Shown piece after piece: positions 20,297-27,984 of a stretch of 64,000 nt of DNA; positions within the stretch are counted from its first letter, which is position 1; each line of letters begins with the position of its first letter. Under the pieces are notes generated by a model that had not been told where the DNA came from, did no database searches, and saw only the letters and a program-made list of their open reading frames with translations. The position numbers and the translations under genes are program-made. The stretch lies in the NCBI GenBank assembly GCA_964528055.1, contig CAZGQM010000007.1, positions 62,001-126,000 on the forward strand, in the 5' to 3' direction. This DNA is from Geoanaerobacter sp964528055 (lineage in GTDB: Bacteria; Desulfobacterota; Desulfuromonadia; Geobacterales; DSM-12255).

Positions 20297-20537
20297 TTGG
20301 TATCACTATCGGAGAATGGATAAGGTTTTTGTGACTTTTTTTGCGCCTCTCTGGGCCTTGATAGCCCGTAGCATCATCTCGTTTGCAGGACCTTTCCCTG
20401 GTAGGTTTCTCGCCAACGGTTACCCATTCCTCTGACCGTGAAAATTCTACTACCTTCCCCGTAAATATAAGGTATTCAAGGCAATATTCTTCAACTATAT
20501 CGTAATTGTCGTCATTATATCGGACCAGGATGAGCAC
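20289..20537 (-). CDS. Small Geobacter-type protein with GPERR motif
   Basis: 82 residues. The GTG start at 20537 is supported by GGAGGT six bases upstream. The N-terminus MLILVRYNDDNYDIVEEYCL and a segment ending EWVTVG followed by YQGPERR match a family of small proteins I associate with Geobacter genomes. No function is known. The tail overlaps the convergent ATPase gene by 8 bases. Confidence 0.7.
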   Translation of the reverse strand: MLILVRYNDDNYDIVEEYCLEYLIFTGKVVEFSRSEEWVTVGEKPTRERSCKRDDATGYQGPERRKKSHKNLIHSPIVIPTT

Positions 20538-20707
20538 AGGTGACCTCCAGGCATATCATGTATATGGTTCTAATAATTATTTTCGACAGCATCAACAAAA
20601 ACTTTAGGTTTTCTGGGATGATTTCGTTTTTGAACTGATTTGGAGTTGACAATGAACCCAAAAACGGCTAAAGATTACTCCGCTCATTGATTGGCACAGA
20701 CATCAAT

Positions 20708-20782
20708 GGCGACGTCGCCAAGTGGTAAGGCAAAGCTCTGCAAAAGCTTTATTCATCGGTTCAAATCCGATCGTCGCCTCCA
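20708..20782 (+). tRNA. tRNA-Cys (anticodon GCA)
   Basis: The complete cloverleaf can be drawn: acceptor GGCGACG with CGTCGCC, D-stem GCC/GGC, anticodon stem AAGCT/AGCTT with loop CTGCAAA, T-stem ATCGG/CCGAT with TTCAAAT, and an encoded CCA end. The third to fifth bases of the anticodon loop are GCA, which reads Cys codons. Confidence 0.95.
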
Positions 20783-20789
20783 AAAAAAC

Positions 20790-20823
20790 AAAGGGTTAGC
20801 TTTTAAGCTAGCCCTTTATTTTT
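20790..20823 (+). terminator. Intrinsic terminator after tRNA-Cys
   Basis: AAAGGGTTAGCTT pairs with AAGCTAGCCCTTT (one T-G mismatch) around a two-base loop, followed by ATTTTT. Confidence 0.8.
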
Positions 20824-20827
20824 GCCC

Positions 20828-20848
20828 GTGGAACCTTTTGTGGAACCT
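20828..20848. repeat. Tandem GTGGAACCT repeats beside tRNA-Cys
   Basis: GTGGAACCT occurs at 20828-20836 and 20840-20848, a period of 12 bases. The site lies 46 bases after the tRNA, just past its terminator. The spacing matches the 12-base tandem repeat beside tRNA-Arg at 61024-61047. An integrase arm-site or attachment role is inferred. Confidence 0.45.
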
Positions 20849-20958
20849 CCGTTGAAATATTTGAAATCTTAAAACGATAGGGCCCGGCCGGAATTATTTT
20901 TTATCAGTCATGCAATTCCCGCATTTACATTGTAGCCAAATAAGATTAGAGGGTAGCT

Positions 20959-21153
20959 GTGGAATGCATTTCGACAAACAGTAAAACACATTGCACCTGC
21001 ACATATCTGTCCTGCGATAAACACGGGAACTGCTGTAAATGTGTGGAGTATCATCAGAAGAAAGTGGAAATTCCCGGTTGTTTCTTTACGGATGCCGGCG
21101 AACGGACCTATGACAGGTCAATCCGCAATTTTATCGCTGATCGGAACAGATAA
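20959..21153 (+). CDS. DUF6485-like cysteine-rich small protein
   Basis: 64 residues, GTG start with GAGGG at 20948-20952. The pattern CTCTYLSCDKHGNCCKC, then PGCFF and ERTYDRSIRNFI, matches what I know as the DUF6485 family: a single short domain with clustered cysteines that probably binds a metal. Its role is unknown. It is directly followed by a broken PIN gene. Confidence 0.7.
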   Translation: MECISTNSKTHCTCTYLSCDKHGNCCKCVEYHQKKVEIPGCFFTDAGERTYDRSIRNFIADRNR

Positions 21154-21162
21154 CTGCAGACC

Positions 21163-21418
21163 TACTGAGACAATCTTTATTCTTCTCTACCACTACGAAG
21201 TACCGAAGAACGAGGTTGTGGAGAAGTTAGACGGGGTCTTGCGCTATCCAGGCATAGTGAACCAGGACAAACCGGACTTGCGTGAAGCACTATAAATATT
21301 TGGCGAGGATACAATCGATTTTGTTGATTGTATCCTGGTGGCAAAAAGTAGAATCGGTGGATTGGAACTGATTTCATATGACGAGAAATTGCAAAAGCTC
21401 AAGAGCCGGATCCGGTAA
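21163..21418 (+). pseudogene. Remnant of a PIN-domain (VapC-like) toxin
   Basis: In one frame the DNA reads TETIFILLYHYEVPKNEVVE and so on, reaching a TAA at 21293-21295. In the same frame it continues IFGEDTIDFVDCILVAKSRI and ends LISYDEKLQKLKSR at 21418. The two parts together match the C-terminal two thirds of a PIN nuclease, including the conserved DxxD-like acidic region. The N-terminus with the first catalytic Asp is missing. No antitoxin gene remains. Confidence 0.6.
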
Positions 21419-21639
21419 GCACATTCTCAAACTACTCAACCTCCCTCCTTATATCGTTTCGAACTTCTCCAACAGATACCCCCGGGATCGACACGCCACA
21501 CACTGCTACTGCTTGGGTAAGAGGTACTGGTGTGCAATCTGCCGGTTCACGCTTTTCTCCAGAGACGTCTAATACCCAAGAAGAGCCCAAGCATGACCTA
21601 GCAATATAAGCAGATTAAAATGTTGAAAAACAGCCGTGA

Positions 21640-21677
21640 ATGCCGCCGTGACCTCGAGTTACGGCGGCATTTCTTTT
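21640..21677 (+). terminator. Intrinsic terminator in the island
   Basis: A perfect 10-bp stem ATGCCGCCGT with ACGGCGGCAT, an 11-base loop and TTCTTTT. Apart from this hairpin I see nothing definite between the PIN remnant and the next gene (21419-21724). Confidence 0.8.
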
Positions 21678-21724
21678 GGCAGAGTGTGCTTCGGCACGCC
21701 GAAAATCAGATAAAGGAGCGCAGC

Positions 21725-22120
21725 ATGAGAGAAGGTAAACCATCAATAAGGTTCGCATCACTCGGTGTCTACAACCACTGTCTGGGACCGAATGCCCCTA
21801 TTCTGAGAGGTGAGAGATCGAAAATTGTCATCTACGACGAGAGCGACAACATCATCAGACGACTGGAAGAGGTTAGGGGAGAGTGCTTCGACTCGGGGTA
21901 CGTGACCTTCTTTCTGGGGCCGGAATCACGAACTTCGAAATACAAGCACTACCTGGTTGATACAGCACCGGACGGAATTCAAACCTTACTGCACGACAAC
22001 CCTGCATACTTAGCCACCCGGCCTGACGAGTGGTTCAGCTTTGTGGGGGATTGGGCGAAACGGCATACCGAAAACATCGAGGAAAACTATGCGGAGAACA
22101 AACCCTTATACAAATCATAG
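21725..22120 (+). CDS. Hypothetical island protein
   Basis: 131 residues from ATG 21725, chosen because GGAG lies nearby and an upstream in-frame ATG at 21620 is on the far side of a terminator hairpin. It is soluble and mixed alpha/beta in appearance, with many aromatic and charged residues (for example HCLGPNAPILRGERSKIVIY). I do not recognise a family. It is probably part of the island. Confidence 0.55.
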   Translation: MREGKPSIRFASLGVYNHCLGPNAPILRGERSKIVIYDESDNIIRRLEEVRGECFDSGYVTFFLGPESRTSKYKHYLVDTAPDGIQTLLHDNPAYLATRPDEWFSFVGDWAKRHTENIEENYAENKPLYKS

Positions 22121-22130
22121 GGGGTCAAAG

Positions 22131-22272
22131 ATGAAAGTTGAAATGCAAATGGGGTCTCAGGAAATTCAGGCACTTGCAGATGCGGTCGCGGCTGCGGCCT
22201 TGCAAGCCCTGGCTCCTCTGCTGGCGGCGGTCGGATGTCATGGACTGGCTGGACTCCCGGTTGGCTGCTTAG
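22131..22272 (+). pseudogene. Internally deleted excisionase/HTH-type gene
   Basis: The ATG at 22131 opens a frame reading MKVEMQMGSQEIQALADAVA, like the N-terminus of small helix-turn-helix or excisionase proteins of integrative elements. The +1 frame across the next bases reads WRRSDVMDWLDSRLAA and stops at 22270-22272, like the end of such proteins. The DNA-binding middle is missing, so I infer a frame-breaking internal deletion. Confidence 0.5.
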
Positions 22273-22376
22273 ATTTTTATGGATGCCGGTGGCAACACCG
22301 TTCGCAGCGATGGCCCTCTGGGTCATCGCTGCAGATTTCAGATTCCCCCCCAAATAATAGCACTCAAGCTAATGCT

Positions 22377-22398
22377 GCTTATCTGTAGCTTATCTGTA
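22377..22398. repeat. Tandem 11-bp repeat after the excisionase remnant
   Basis: GCTTATCTGTA occurs twice head to tail. The stretch 22273-22600 is otherwise AT-rich with no gene that I can support. Confidence 0.4.
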
Positions 22399-22600
22399 GC
22401 AACGCAATATATTCGTGTGGTTACAACATGTATTGAAAATAATAAAAATATTTACTTAATTTTTTATAATTTGCACCGAATCAAAATTTTGGAGCCATAA
22501 GGGGGTGGATTCGATTTGGCAGGCTCTGAGTAATGAAGCTATATTTAATAATATAAATTGCTACTAAGTAATTACAAGTTTGTTTATTGGAGGAATGACT

Positions 22601-22879
22601 ATGGGATTTACAGATTTTCTAAAAGACGTCGGCGGTCATGCAATGAACAAGTTTAATGAATCTTATGATCGTAGCCACTACAGTAGTTATGTCGAAGATT
22701 GCGAAGAAATGGATGATTATGAGTTAATCAATTTTACATTGAACAGCAAGCATGAAGCAAAACAACTTGCCGCAGTATCTGTACTTAAAAATCGAGGAAT
22801 TATTGCAACATATCATAGTGACAATCAAGATTTGTACGATGAACTAATCGAAAAAAAAGAACGATATAAGGATTCATAA
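22601..22879 (+). CDS. Small MGF-type protein A
   Basis: 92 residues from ATG 22601, which is 6 bases past GGAGGA (earlier in-frame ATGs are too close to the site). It begins MGFTDFLKDVGGHAMNKF, an amphipathic start. A second region, DDYELINFTLNS through AAVSVLKNRGI, is shared with the next gene product, in which the same positions carry D, L, N, L, S, AA, L and RG. It is acidic and AT-rich in coding sequence, and probably soluble. The function is unknown. It is the first of three genes with the same kind of N-terminus. Confidence 0.7.
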   Translation: MGFTDFLKDVGGHAMNKFNESYDRSHYSSYVEDCEEMDDYELINFTLNSKHEAKQLAAVSVLKNRGIIATYHSDNQDLYDELIEKKERYKDS

Positions 22880-22957
22880 TATTTAGAACAAATATATAGT
22901 TAAATATAATAAATATGTACGAGAGGATGTCTACATCAAAAAAACTGGAGGTGTAAA

Positions 22958-23164
22958 ATGGGCTTTTGGGATGTTGCTGCAAAAGTAGGTAAGGGAGTCA
23001 TTAACAAAGTAGCGGATGATATAGAAAAATGTCAAAATTTCAGAGAAGAATATAGAGATTTTAGTGATGATTCTCTAAAAAATAAATTGAAATCCGGTAC
23101 TATACATCAAAGAAGTGCTGCTAAAGCCGAGTTGCAATCTCGTGGGTATCAATTTAAAAACTGA
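22958..23164 (+). CDS. Small MGF-type protein B, paralogue of A
   Basis: 68 residues after a GGAGG site. It begins MGFWDVAAKVGKGVINKVAD and ends in SDDSLKNKLKSG through SAAKAELQSRGY, the same two blocks as the upstream gene product with shorter spacing. The small size, charge and tandem arrangement suggest a partner or immunity-type protein for the nuclease that follows, but this is inference. Confidence 0.7.
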   Translation: MGFWDVAAKVGKGVINKVADDIEKCQNFREEYRDFSDDSLKNKLKSGTIHQRSAAKAELQSRGYQFKN

Positions 23165-23183
23165 TTTTGGAGGCAATTCAGCT

Positions 23184-23558
23184 ATGGGACTTTTTGACTT
23201 TGTTGACAAAAAAATCAATGAAACTAACAGATCATCAAGCAGTATCAATCCTGGAAGAATGAAGGAAACTGATAACATAAAGGGTCCAAATTCAAATCTC
23301 CCCAATAGCCCTGGTATGTATAGGCATGTAAATAAAGAGGACGGTAAAATTGAATACGTGGGACAGACCAAAGATTTAAGAACACGTCAACAACAACATG
23401 CTAGAGATGGTAAATTGAATACAGACAAGCAGTATGTTCAGTATAGCGAAGCTCGTGCTGGCGCATCAAAGTCTGATCTTTGTAGGACAGAAGTCGATCA
23501 TATTGCTCGACATAAGCCGTCAGGGAACACAACTAAAGGCGGAAACGGCAGAAGGTAA
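23184..23558 (+). CDS. GIY-YIG nuclease-domain protein with MGL-type N-terminus
   Basis: 124 residues from ATG 23184 (GGAGG at 23169-23173). The start MGLFDFVDKKINETN resembles the two upstream proteins. After a Ser/Asn-rich linker, residues 45-124 hold a GIY-YIG-like nuclease: GMYRHVN, then IEYVGQTKDLRTRQQQHARD, a conserved Glu in CRTEVDHIARHKP, and a Gly-rich GGNGRR end. This compact form is like the C-terminal nuclease of polymorphic toxins. No long toxin body is attached. The codon usage is AT-rich, like genes A and B. Confidence 0.75.
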   Translation: MGLFDFVDKKINETNRSSSSINPGRMKETDNIKGPNSNLPNSPGMYRHVNKEDGKIEYVGQTKDLRTRQQQHARDGKLNTDKQYVQYSEARAGASKSDLCRTEVDHIARHKPSGNTTKGGNGRR

Positions 23559-23641
23559 ATTACACAAGACAGAGCCGATTAAAATCTGCCCTATAAGTCA
23601 AAAGAGGGATATGAGTAATTGAAAAATATAAGAGCGTAGTG

Positions 23642-23676
23642 AACCCCCTTTTGCTATTGAGTGACAGGGGGTTTTT
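23642..23676 (+). terminator. Terminator after the GIY-YIG gene
   Basis: AACCCCC pairs with GGGGGTT around an 18-base loop, followed by TTTTT. It ends the three-gene cluster. Confidence 0.75.
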
Positions 23677-23695
23677 GCATTCGCTTTCCTTTGCC

Positions 23696-23869
23696 CTAAG
23701 GGCCGCGGAAGAGAGAAAAATTCTTGTATGGGTTCCGTTCACGGATAGTTGGAATTTGTGCACCATCAGTTTTTCGCCATACTTCTTGTTGGGCATAAAT
23801 CAGAAGGTCTTTGTTAATCGGCATCAAACTGAGACCCCAGATCGGCGCCGAACCGTGACCCACTTGCAT
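23696..23869 (-). CDS. Doubtful 57-residue ORF
   Basis: The frame starts MQVGHGSAPIWGLSLMP at 23869, with AGGA eight bases upstream, and ends at 23696. It has no recognisable domain, and a stop lies just upstream in frame. It could be the tail of a lost gene. The remainder of 23559-24251 holds two terminator hairpins and the acnB promoter. Confidence 0.25.
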   Translation of the reverse strand: MQVGHGSAPIWGLSLMPINKDLLIYAQQEVWRKTDGAQIPTIRERNPYKNFSLFRGP

Positions 23870-23966
23870 TGCTAACATCCTAATTTATTGCTGGAAACAA
23901 TTTTGTATGGGTCAGTCTTGGTCGCCGATGGTGGGTCAAAAGCTCACGCCGATTCACATCCATTTC

Positions 23967-23995
23967 AACCCCCTGTAAATTCCGGGGGTTTTTTT
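23967..23995 (+). terminator. Terminator-like hairpin
   Basis: AACCCCC at 23967-23973 pairs with GGGGGTT at 23984-23990, followed by TTTTT. No gene is recognised directly before it, which suggests that one has been lost. Confidence 0.65.
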
Positions 23996-24111
23996 ATGTG
24001 TACTGACGTATGTAAGGCTGATTTTTTATCACATGTAGTTATTTATCTAAGCTTCGCCCAGCGACTAGTTCTATCAGGCATAATCCCTCCCTCCTGAGAA
24101 GAATCTCATCA

Positions 24112-24146
24112 TTGACAATCTTGCATAAAAATTGTATACAGTATGC
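24112..24146 (+). promoter_or_regulatory. acnB promoter with a TTGTATAC operator
   Basis: TTGACA (24112-24117), a 17-base spacer and TATACA (24135-24140). The -10 is part of TTGTATACAGTATGC (24132-24146), matching most of the icd palindrome. Confidence 0.65.
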
Positions 24147-24251
24147 TCTTTTGGAATGTTGAAAATAGCAGGCTAGACCATGTAAGTGGTCCTGTACTTG
24201 ATACACAGAATAGGTGCTCTAAGTTTACTAATCACCATAAGGAGGTAGCAA

Positions 24252-26696
24252 ATGATCGAAGCATATCTGCAGCATGAAGCCGAAAGGAAGGCCCAGGGGA
24301 TACCGGCCCTCCCGCTTAGCCCCGAGCAGACCACAGAGCTTTGCAAGCTGCTGGAAAACCCGCCTGCCGGCAAGGAAGCCTTTCTTCTTGAGCTCATCAA
24401 GGAACGTGTATCTCCTGGCGTTGACCCGGCTGCCGAAGTAAAGGCGGCTTTTCTTGCCGAACTGGTCAAGGGGAGCAAAAAATCTTCCTTGATATCTAAA
24501 GTCGATGCGGTTCGGATGCTCGGCACCATGCTGGGTGGCTATAACGTGTATCCGCTGATAGATGCCCTTAAAATTGCTGAACTTGCCGACGAAGCTGCCT
24601 GTGCGCTCTCCGGTATGACGCTGGTATACGACGGTTTCGATAAGGTTGTTGAACTTGCCAAGTCCAATGCAGCTGCAAAAAAGGTACTTGAGTCATGGGC
24701 CAATGCCGACTGGTTCACCAACAAGCCCGGACTTCCCGAAACCATCAAGGTAAAAGTTTTCAAGGTTGAAGGGGAGATAAACACCGATGATTTTTCTCCT
24801 GCAGGAGATGCCTGGAGCCGCCCCGATATTCCTCTGCATGCCCTTGCCATGGGTAAGACCCGCTTCCCTAATCGACTTGCCCAGATTGCAGAGTGGCGTG
24901 CCGCAGGCCATCAGGTAGCCTTTGTAGGTGACGTAGTGGGCACAGGCTCCTCACGCAAGTCAGCATGCAATTCAGTGCTCTGGCACATGGGCCAGGATAT
25001 CCCCTGTGTTCCCAACAAGAAGACCGCCGGGGTTATTATCGGCAGCGTTATCGCACCGATATTCTTCAACACCGCCCAGGACTCCGGTGCGCTGCCCCTC
25101 AAGGCCGATGTCACTAAGATGAGCGACGGTGACGTTATCACCATCAACACAAAAAAGTGTGAGATTACAAATGAAAAGGGTGAGGTCATCTCCACCTTCA
25201 AGATCAGCCCAAACACCCTCGCTGACGAGTTTCGCGCCGGTGGCAGAATTCCGCTTATAATCGGACGCGCCGTTACCGTTAATGCCCGCAAGGCACTTGG
25301 TCTCCCGGCAACCGAAATTTTTACACTGCCGATCAACCCTGTTCCAAAGGCTGGTCAAGGCTACTCGCTTGCGCAGAAAATGGTAGGAAAGGCATGCGGC
25401 ATAGCAGGTGTACTCCCCGGCAGCGCATGCGACCCTAAGATGACCACCGTCGGCTCGCAGGACACCACCGGCCCCATGACTGCAGATGAACTGAAGGAAC
25501 TCGCCTGCCTCAAGTTCCTCTCCCCGATGTTCATGCAGTCTTTCTGTCACACTGCCGCTTATCCGAAGCCGGCTGATGTCAAGATGCACAAGAACCTGCC
25601 GAAGTTCATCACTGATCGGGGCGGTGTACCGCTCAAGCCGGGTGACGGCGTCATTCACTCCTGGCTTAACCGCCTTCTCCTCCCGGATACTGTCGGTACA
25701 GGCGGAGATTCACACACCCGTTTTCCGATCGGCATCTCGTTCCCGGCCGGTTCTGGCCTGGTTGCTTTTGCCGGTGCCATGGGCTTCATGCCGCTGGATA
25801 TGCCCGAGTCGGTCCTTGTACGCTTCAAGGGGAAGCTGAATCCGGGGATTACCCTGCGAGACGTGGTCAATGCCATCCCTTACTGGGCCATAAAGCAGGG
25901 TAAACTTACCGTGCCGAAAAAGAACAAGATCAATATCTTCAATGGCCGTATTTTGGAGATGGAAGGGCTTCCCGATCTGACCGTGGAGCAGGCCTTCGAA
26001 CTGACCGATGCCGCTGCAGAGCGTTCCGCAGCTGCCGGTTGCATCCAGCTCTCCAAGGAGTCGGTTGCCACGTATCTCCGCTCCAATGTCGCGCTGATGA
26101 AGAAGATGATCCAGGAAGGGTACCAGGATGCCAAGACCCTTCAGAACCGTATAGACGCCGTAAATGCATGGCTTGCAAAGCCTGAACTGCTGGAAGCCGA
26201 CAAGAATGCAGAGTACGCGGAAGTCATTGAGATTGATCTGGCGCAGATCACCGAGCCGATTCTTGCCTGCCCGAACGACCCTGATGATGTCAAGCTCCTC
26301 TCCGAGGTTGCCGNNNNNNNNNNCGCAGTCCGCACCTGGATCTGCCCGCCGACCCGCATGGATCAGCAGCAGCTCAAGGACGAGGCATACTTCTCCGTGT
26401 ACAGTGCCTTCGGCGCCCGTATCGAGATCGCAGGCTGCTCCCTCTGCATGGGAAACCAGGCACGCGTGCCTGATGCCGTAAATATGTTCTCCACATCGAC
26501 TCGTAACTTCGATGACCGTATCGGTGATGGCGCAAAGGTTTTCCTCGGTTCCGCCGAGCTGGGCGCAGTTACTGCAACCATGGGCAAGCTCCCTACAGTC
26601 GCCGAATTCATGGCAGTCTACAAGGAGAAGATCGAGCCGAAGAAAGAAGCGATTTACAAGTATCTGCAGTTTGACGAGATGCCGGAATATAAATAG
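24252..26696 (+). CDS. acnB: Aconitate hydratase B, interrupted by an assembly gap
   Basis: AAGGAGG precedes the ATG. The domain order is that of AcnB: an N-terminal HEAT-like domain, a swivel domain carrying VGTGSSRKSACNSV, then the Fe-S core with GGDSHTRFPIG and CSLCMGNQARVPDAV (two cluster cysteines). Ten N at 26314-26323 lie where the family has the GSCMTNIGH segment with the third cluster cysteine. About 30 residues appear to be missing there, so the defect is a gap and not a mutation. It converts citrate to isocitrate and supplies Icd. Confidence 0.93.
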   Translation: MIEAYLQHEAERKAQGIPALPLSPEQTTELCKLLENPPAGKEAFLLELIKERVSPGVDPAAEVKAAFLAELVKGSKKSSLISKVDAVRMLGTMLGGYNVYPLIDALKIAELADEAACALSGMTLVYDGFDKVVELAKSNAAAKKVLESWANADWFTNKPGLPETIKVKVFKVEGEINTDDFSPAGDAWSRPDIPLHALAMGKTRFPNRLAQIAEWRAAGHQVAFVGDVVGTGSSRKSACNSVLWHMGQDIPCVPNKKTAGVIIGSVIAPIFFNTAQDSGALPLKADVTKMSDGDVITINTKKCEITNEKGEVISTFKISPNTLADEFRAGGRIPLIIGRAVTVNARKALGLPATEIFTLPINPVPKAGQGYSLAQKMVGKACGIAGVLPGSACDPKMTTVGSQDTTGPMTADELKELACLKFLSPMFMQSFCHTAAYPKPADVKMHKNLPKFITDRGGVPLKPGDGVIHSWLNRLLLPDTVGTGGDSHTRFPIGISFPAGSGLVAFAGAMGFMPLDMPESVLVRFKGKLNPGITLRDVVNAIPYWAIKQGKLTVPKKNKINIFNGRILEMEGLPDLTVEQAFELTDAAAERSAAAGCIQLSKESVATYLRSNVALMKKMIQEGYQDAKTLQNRIDAVNAWLAKPELLEADKNAEYAEVIEIDLAQITEPILACPNDPDDVKLLSEVAXXXXAVRTWICPPTRMDQQQLKDEAYFSVYSAFGARIEIAGCSLCMGNQARVPDAVNMFSTSTRNFDDRIGDGAKVFLGSAELGAVTATMGKLPTVAEFMAVYKEKIEPKKEAIYKYLQFDEMPEYK
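26314..26323. other. Assembly gap of ten N
   Basis: Ten unspecified bases inside acnB. Compared with the family, the true missing sequence is likely about 90-100 bases, so coordinates after this point are nominal. Confidence 0.98.
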
Positions 26697-26697
26697 G

Positions 26698-26818
26698 GAA
26701 AGCGGTTCTTTTCCGCCCTGGCTGCGTAAGTCTTCAGTCTTGCTTGTGCGGCGTAGCACTGCTACGCCTCCGCGCAACCCTTCGACAGCCTTGCCAGGAC
26801 GAAAAACTCCTCGCTTTC
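26698..26818 (+). repeat. Long palindromic intergenic repeat, copy 2
   Basis: The outer arms GAAAGCG and CGCTTTC and a further CCCTGGC/GCCAGG pair flank the central palindrome GGCGTAGCACTGCTACGCC (26750-26768). It begins right after the acnB stop. It is 121 bases long with one symmetry axis, the same plan as the element at 1487-1602. Confidence 0.65.
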
Positions 26819-26866
26819 TCATCAGCTGTGCAGCTGAAACTTATTGCTGTGCCGTTGGTTGATCAA

Positions 26867-26908
26867 GCAAAAACCCCTGTCCAGGGAAATCCGGGCAGGG
26901 GTTTTTGC
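26867..26908 (+). terminator. Terminator after acnB
   Basis: A perfect 13-bp stem GCAAAAACCCCTG with CAGGGGTTTTTGC. The T and A runs make it usable in either direction. Besides this and the palindrome, 26697-27008 shows nothing more. Confidence 0.88.
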
Positions 26909-27008
26909 TTTCCAAATTAGGGTAATCTCAGTAATATGGCGTGGAACGGCTGTTTGAACTATGGTTTCAGGGTGATTGGGTCCAAATAATCATGAACAAG
27001 GAACTGAA

Positions 27009-27941
27009 GTGAGTACAGATGCTCGCAACCAACAAGCGCCGGCTCCGGACGGAGAAGGGGTTATTATCGCTCACTACGGTGTTTCTGTCGAGATCCGCTA
27101 CGAAAGCGGAGAGCGGAGCATGGTGCGGGTCAAGCGTCGTTCCGGGCATGTGGTTGGCGATGCAGTAAAGGTTACGGGAGAGGTTCTGGAGCGTTTGCCC
27201 CGTCGAACTGAGCTGCGCCGCCGGGATGCCATGGGCGTTGTCCATCTGGTCGGGGCCAATCTCGATGTACTCGGTATCGTCGTCTCACCCTCACCCCTGC
27301 CACCTGTGGGCTTTGTCGATCAGGCAATCGTGGCGGCCCGGGCTGCCAATCTCTTGCCGTTTGTAGTGGTCAACAAGTGTGATCTTGCGATCTCCGCTCC
27401 TTTTGTCGCTGCCCTGAGCGCCACCTATGCAGGCGCTCTGGAGGTTTTCCCCCTGAGTGCGGTCACCGGGGAGGGGCTTGACACGCTAAGGGCTTTCTTT
27501 GCTGCCGGACATCGAGGAGCCTTTGTCGGCACCTCCGGAGTTGGCAAGAGTTCTCTCTTGAACGCGCTCTGTTCGGATATCGATCTCCAGGTCGGTACGC
27601 TCAACGACCATACCGGAAGGGGGCGCCAGACGACCACGGTCTCCACCCTGCATTCTCTGGGCGAGGGGGGTGAGTTGATCGATACCCCCGGTTTCCAGGA
27701 TTTCGGCCTGATCGGTATCACCGCTGCGCAATTGTCTCACTATTTTCCCGGCTTTGAACAGATCCAGGACGATAGCTGCCGATTCAGAAATTGCCGGCAC
27801 CGCACCGAACCTGGCTGCGCCGTCAGTGCCAAAGTTGCGCAACGCGCCATTACAGCCGAACGCTATGCCACCTATCTGGAGATTTTGAGTGAAGTCGAAG
27901 CCGGCGTGGAAGCAGACCGTTGCCGGGGCTGGAAAAGATGA
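27009..27941 (+). CDS. rsgA: Ribosome small subunit biogenesis GTPase
   Basis: 310 residues from a GTG at 27009 preceded by AAGGAA. A TTG at 26976 is a less likely start. The OB-fold is followed by a circularly permuted GTPase in which G4 (NKCDL) comes before G1 (GTSGVGKSS) and G3 (DTPGFQDF). The C-terminal zinc motif is CRFRNCRHRTEPGCAV. It acts in late 30S assembly. Confidence 0.94.
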   Translation: MSTDARNQQAPAPDGEGVIIAHYGVSVEIRYESGERSMVRVKRRSGHVVGDAVKVTGEVLERLPRRTELRRRDAMGVVHLVGANLDVLGIVVSPSPLPPVGFVDQAIVAARAANLLPFVVVNKCDLAISAPFVAALSATYAGALEVFPLSAVTGEGLDTLRAFFAAGHRGAFVGTSGVGKSSLLNALCSDIDLQVGTLNDHTGRGRQTTTVSTLHSLGEGGELIDTPGFQDFGLIGITAAQLSHYFPGFEQIQDDSCRFRNCRHRTEPGCAVSAKVAQRAITAERYATYLEILSEVEAGVEADRCRGWKR

Positions 27942-27984
27942 GAGATTTTCCCACTTGCTAGTTACATAGCAGCTATTCAAAAAC

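Larger units (their letters stand above)
20783..24100. mobile_element. Decayed genomic island downstream of tRNA-Cys
   Basis: The tract begins at the 3' end of tRNA-Cys and runs to the acnB promoter. It holds tandem short repeats, small unusual genes, a broken PIN gene, an internally deleted excisionase-like gene and a cluster of AT-rich small genes. No intact integrase is present. I infer the scar of a tRNA-targeted element. I see no clear duplicate of the tRNA 3' end at the far side. Confidence 0.5.

Noticed and set aside
23888..24097. A 69-residue frame on the plus strand before acnB
   Set aside because: It runs through a terminator hairpin and has no supporting features.
20783..24100. 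A duplicate of the tRNA-Cys 3' end as a right attachment site
   Set aside because: I looked for the T-loop and acceptor sequence near 23840-23960 and saw only weak partial similarity.
25710..26822. A 370-residue frame opposite acnB
   Set aside because: Antisense to acnB and runs through the N gap.
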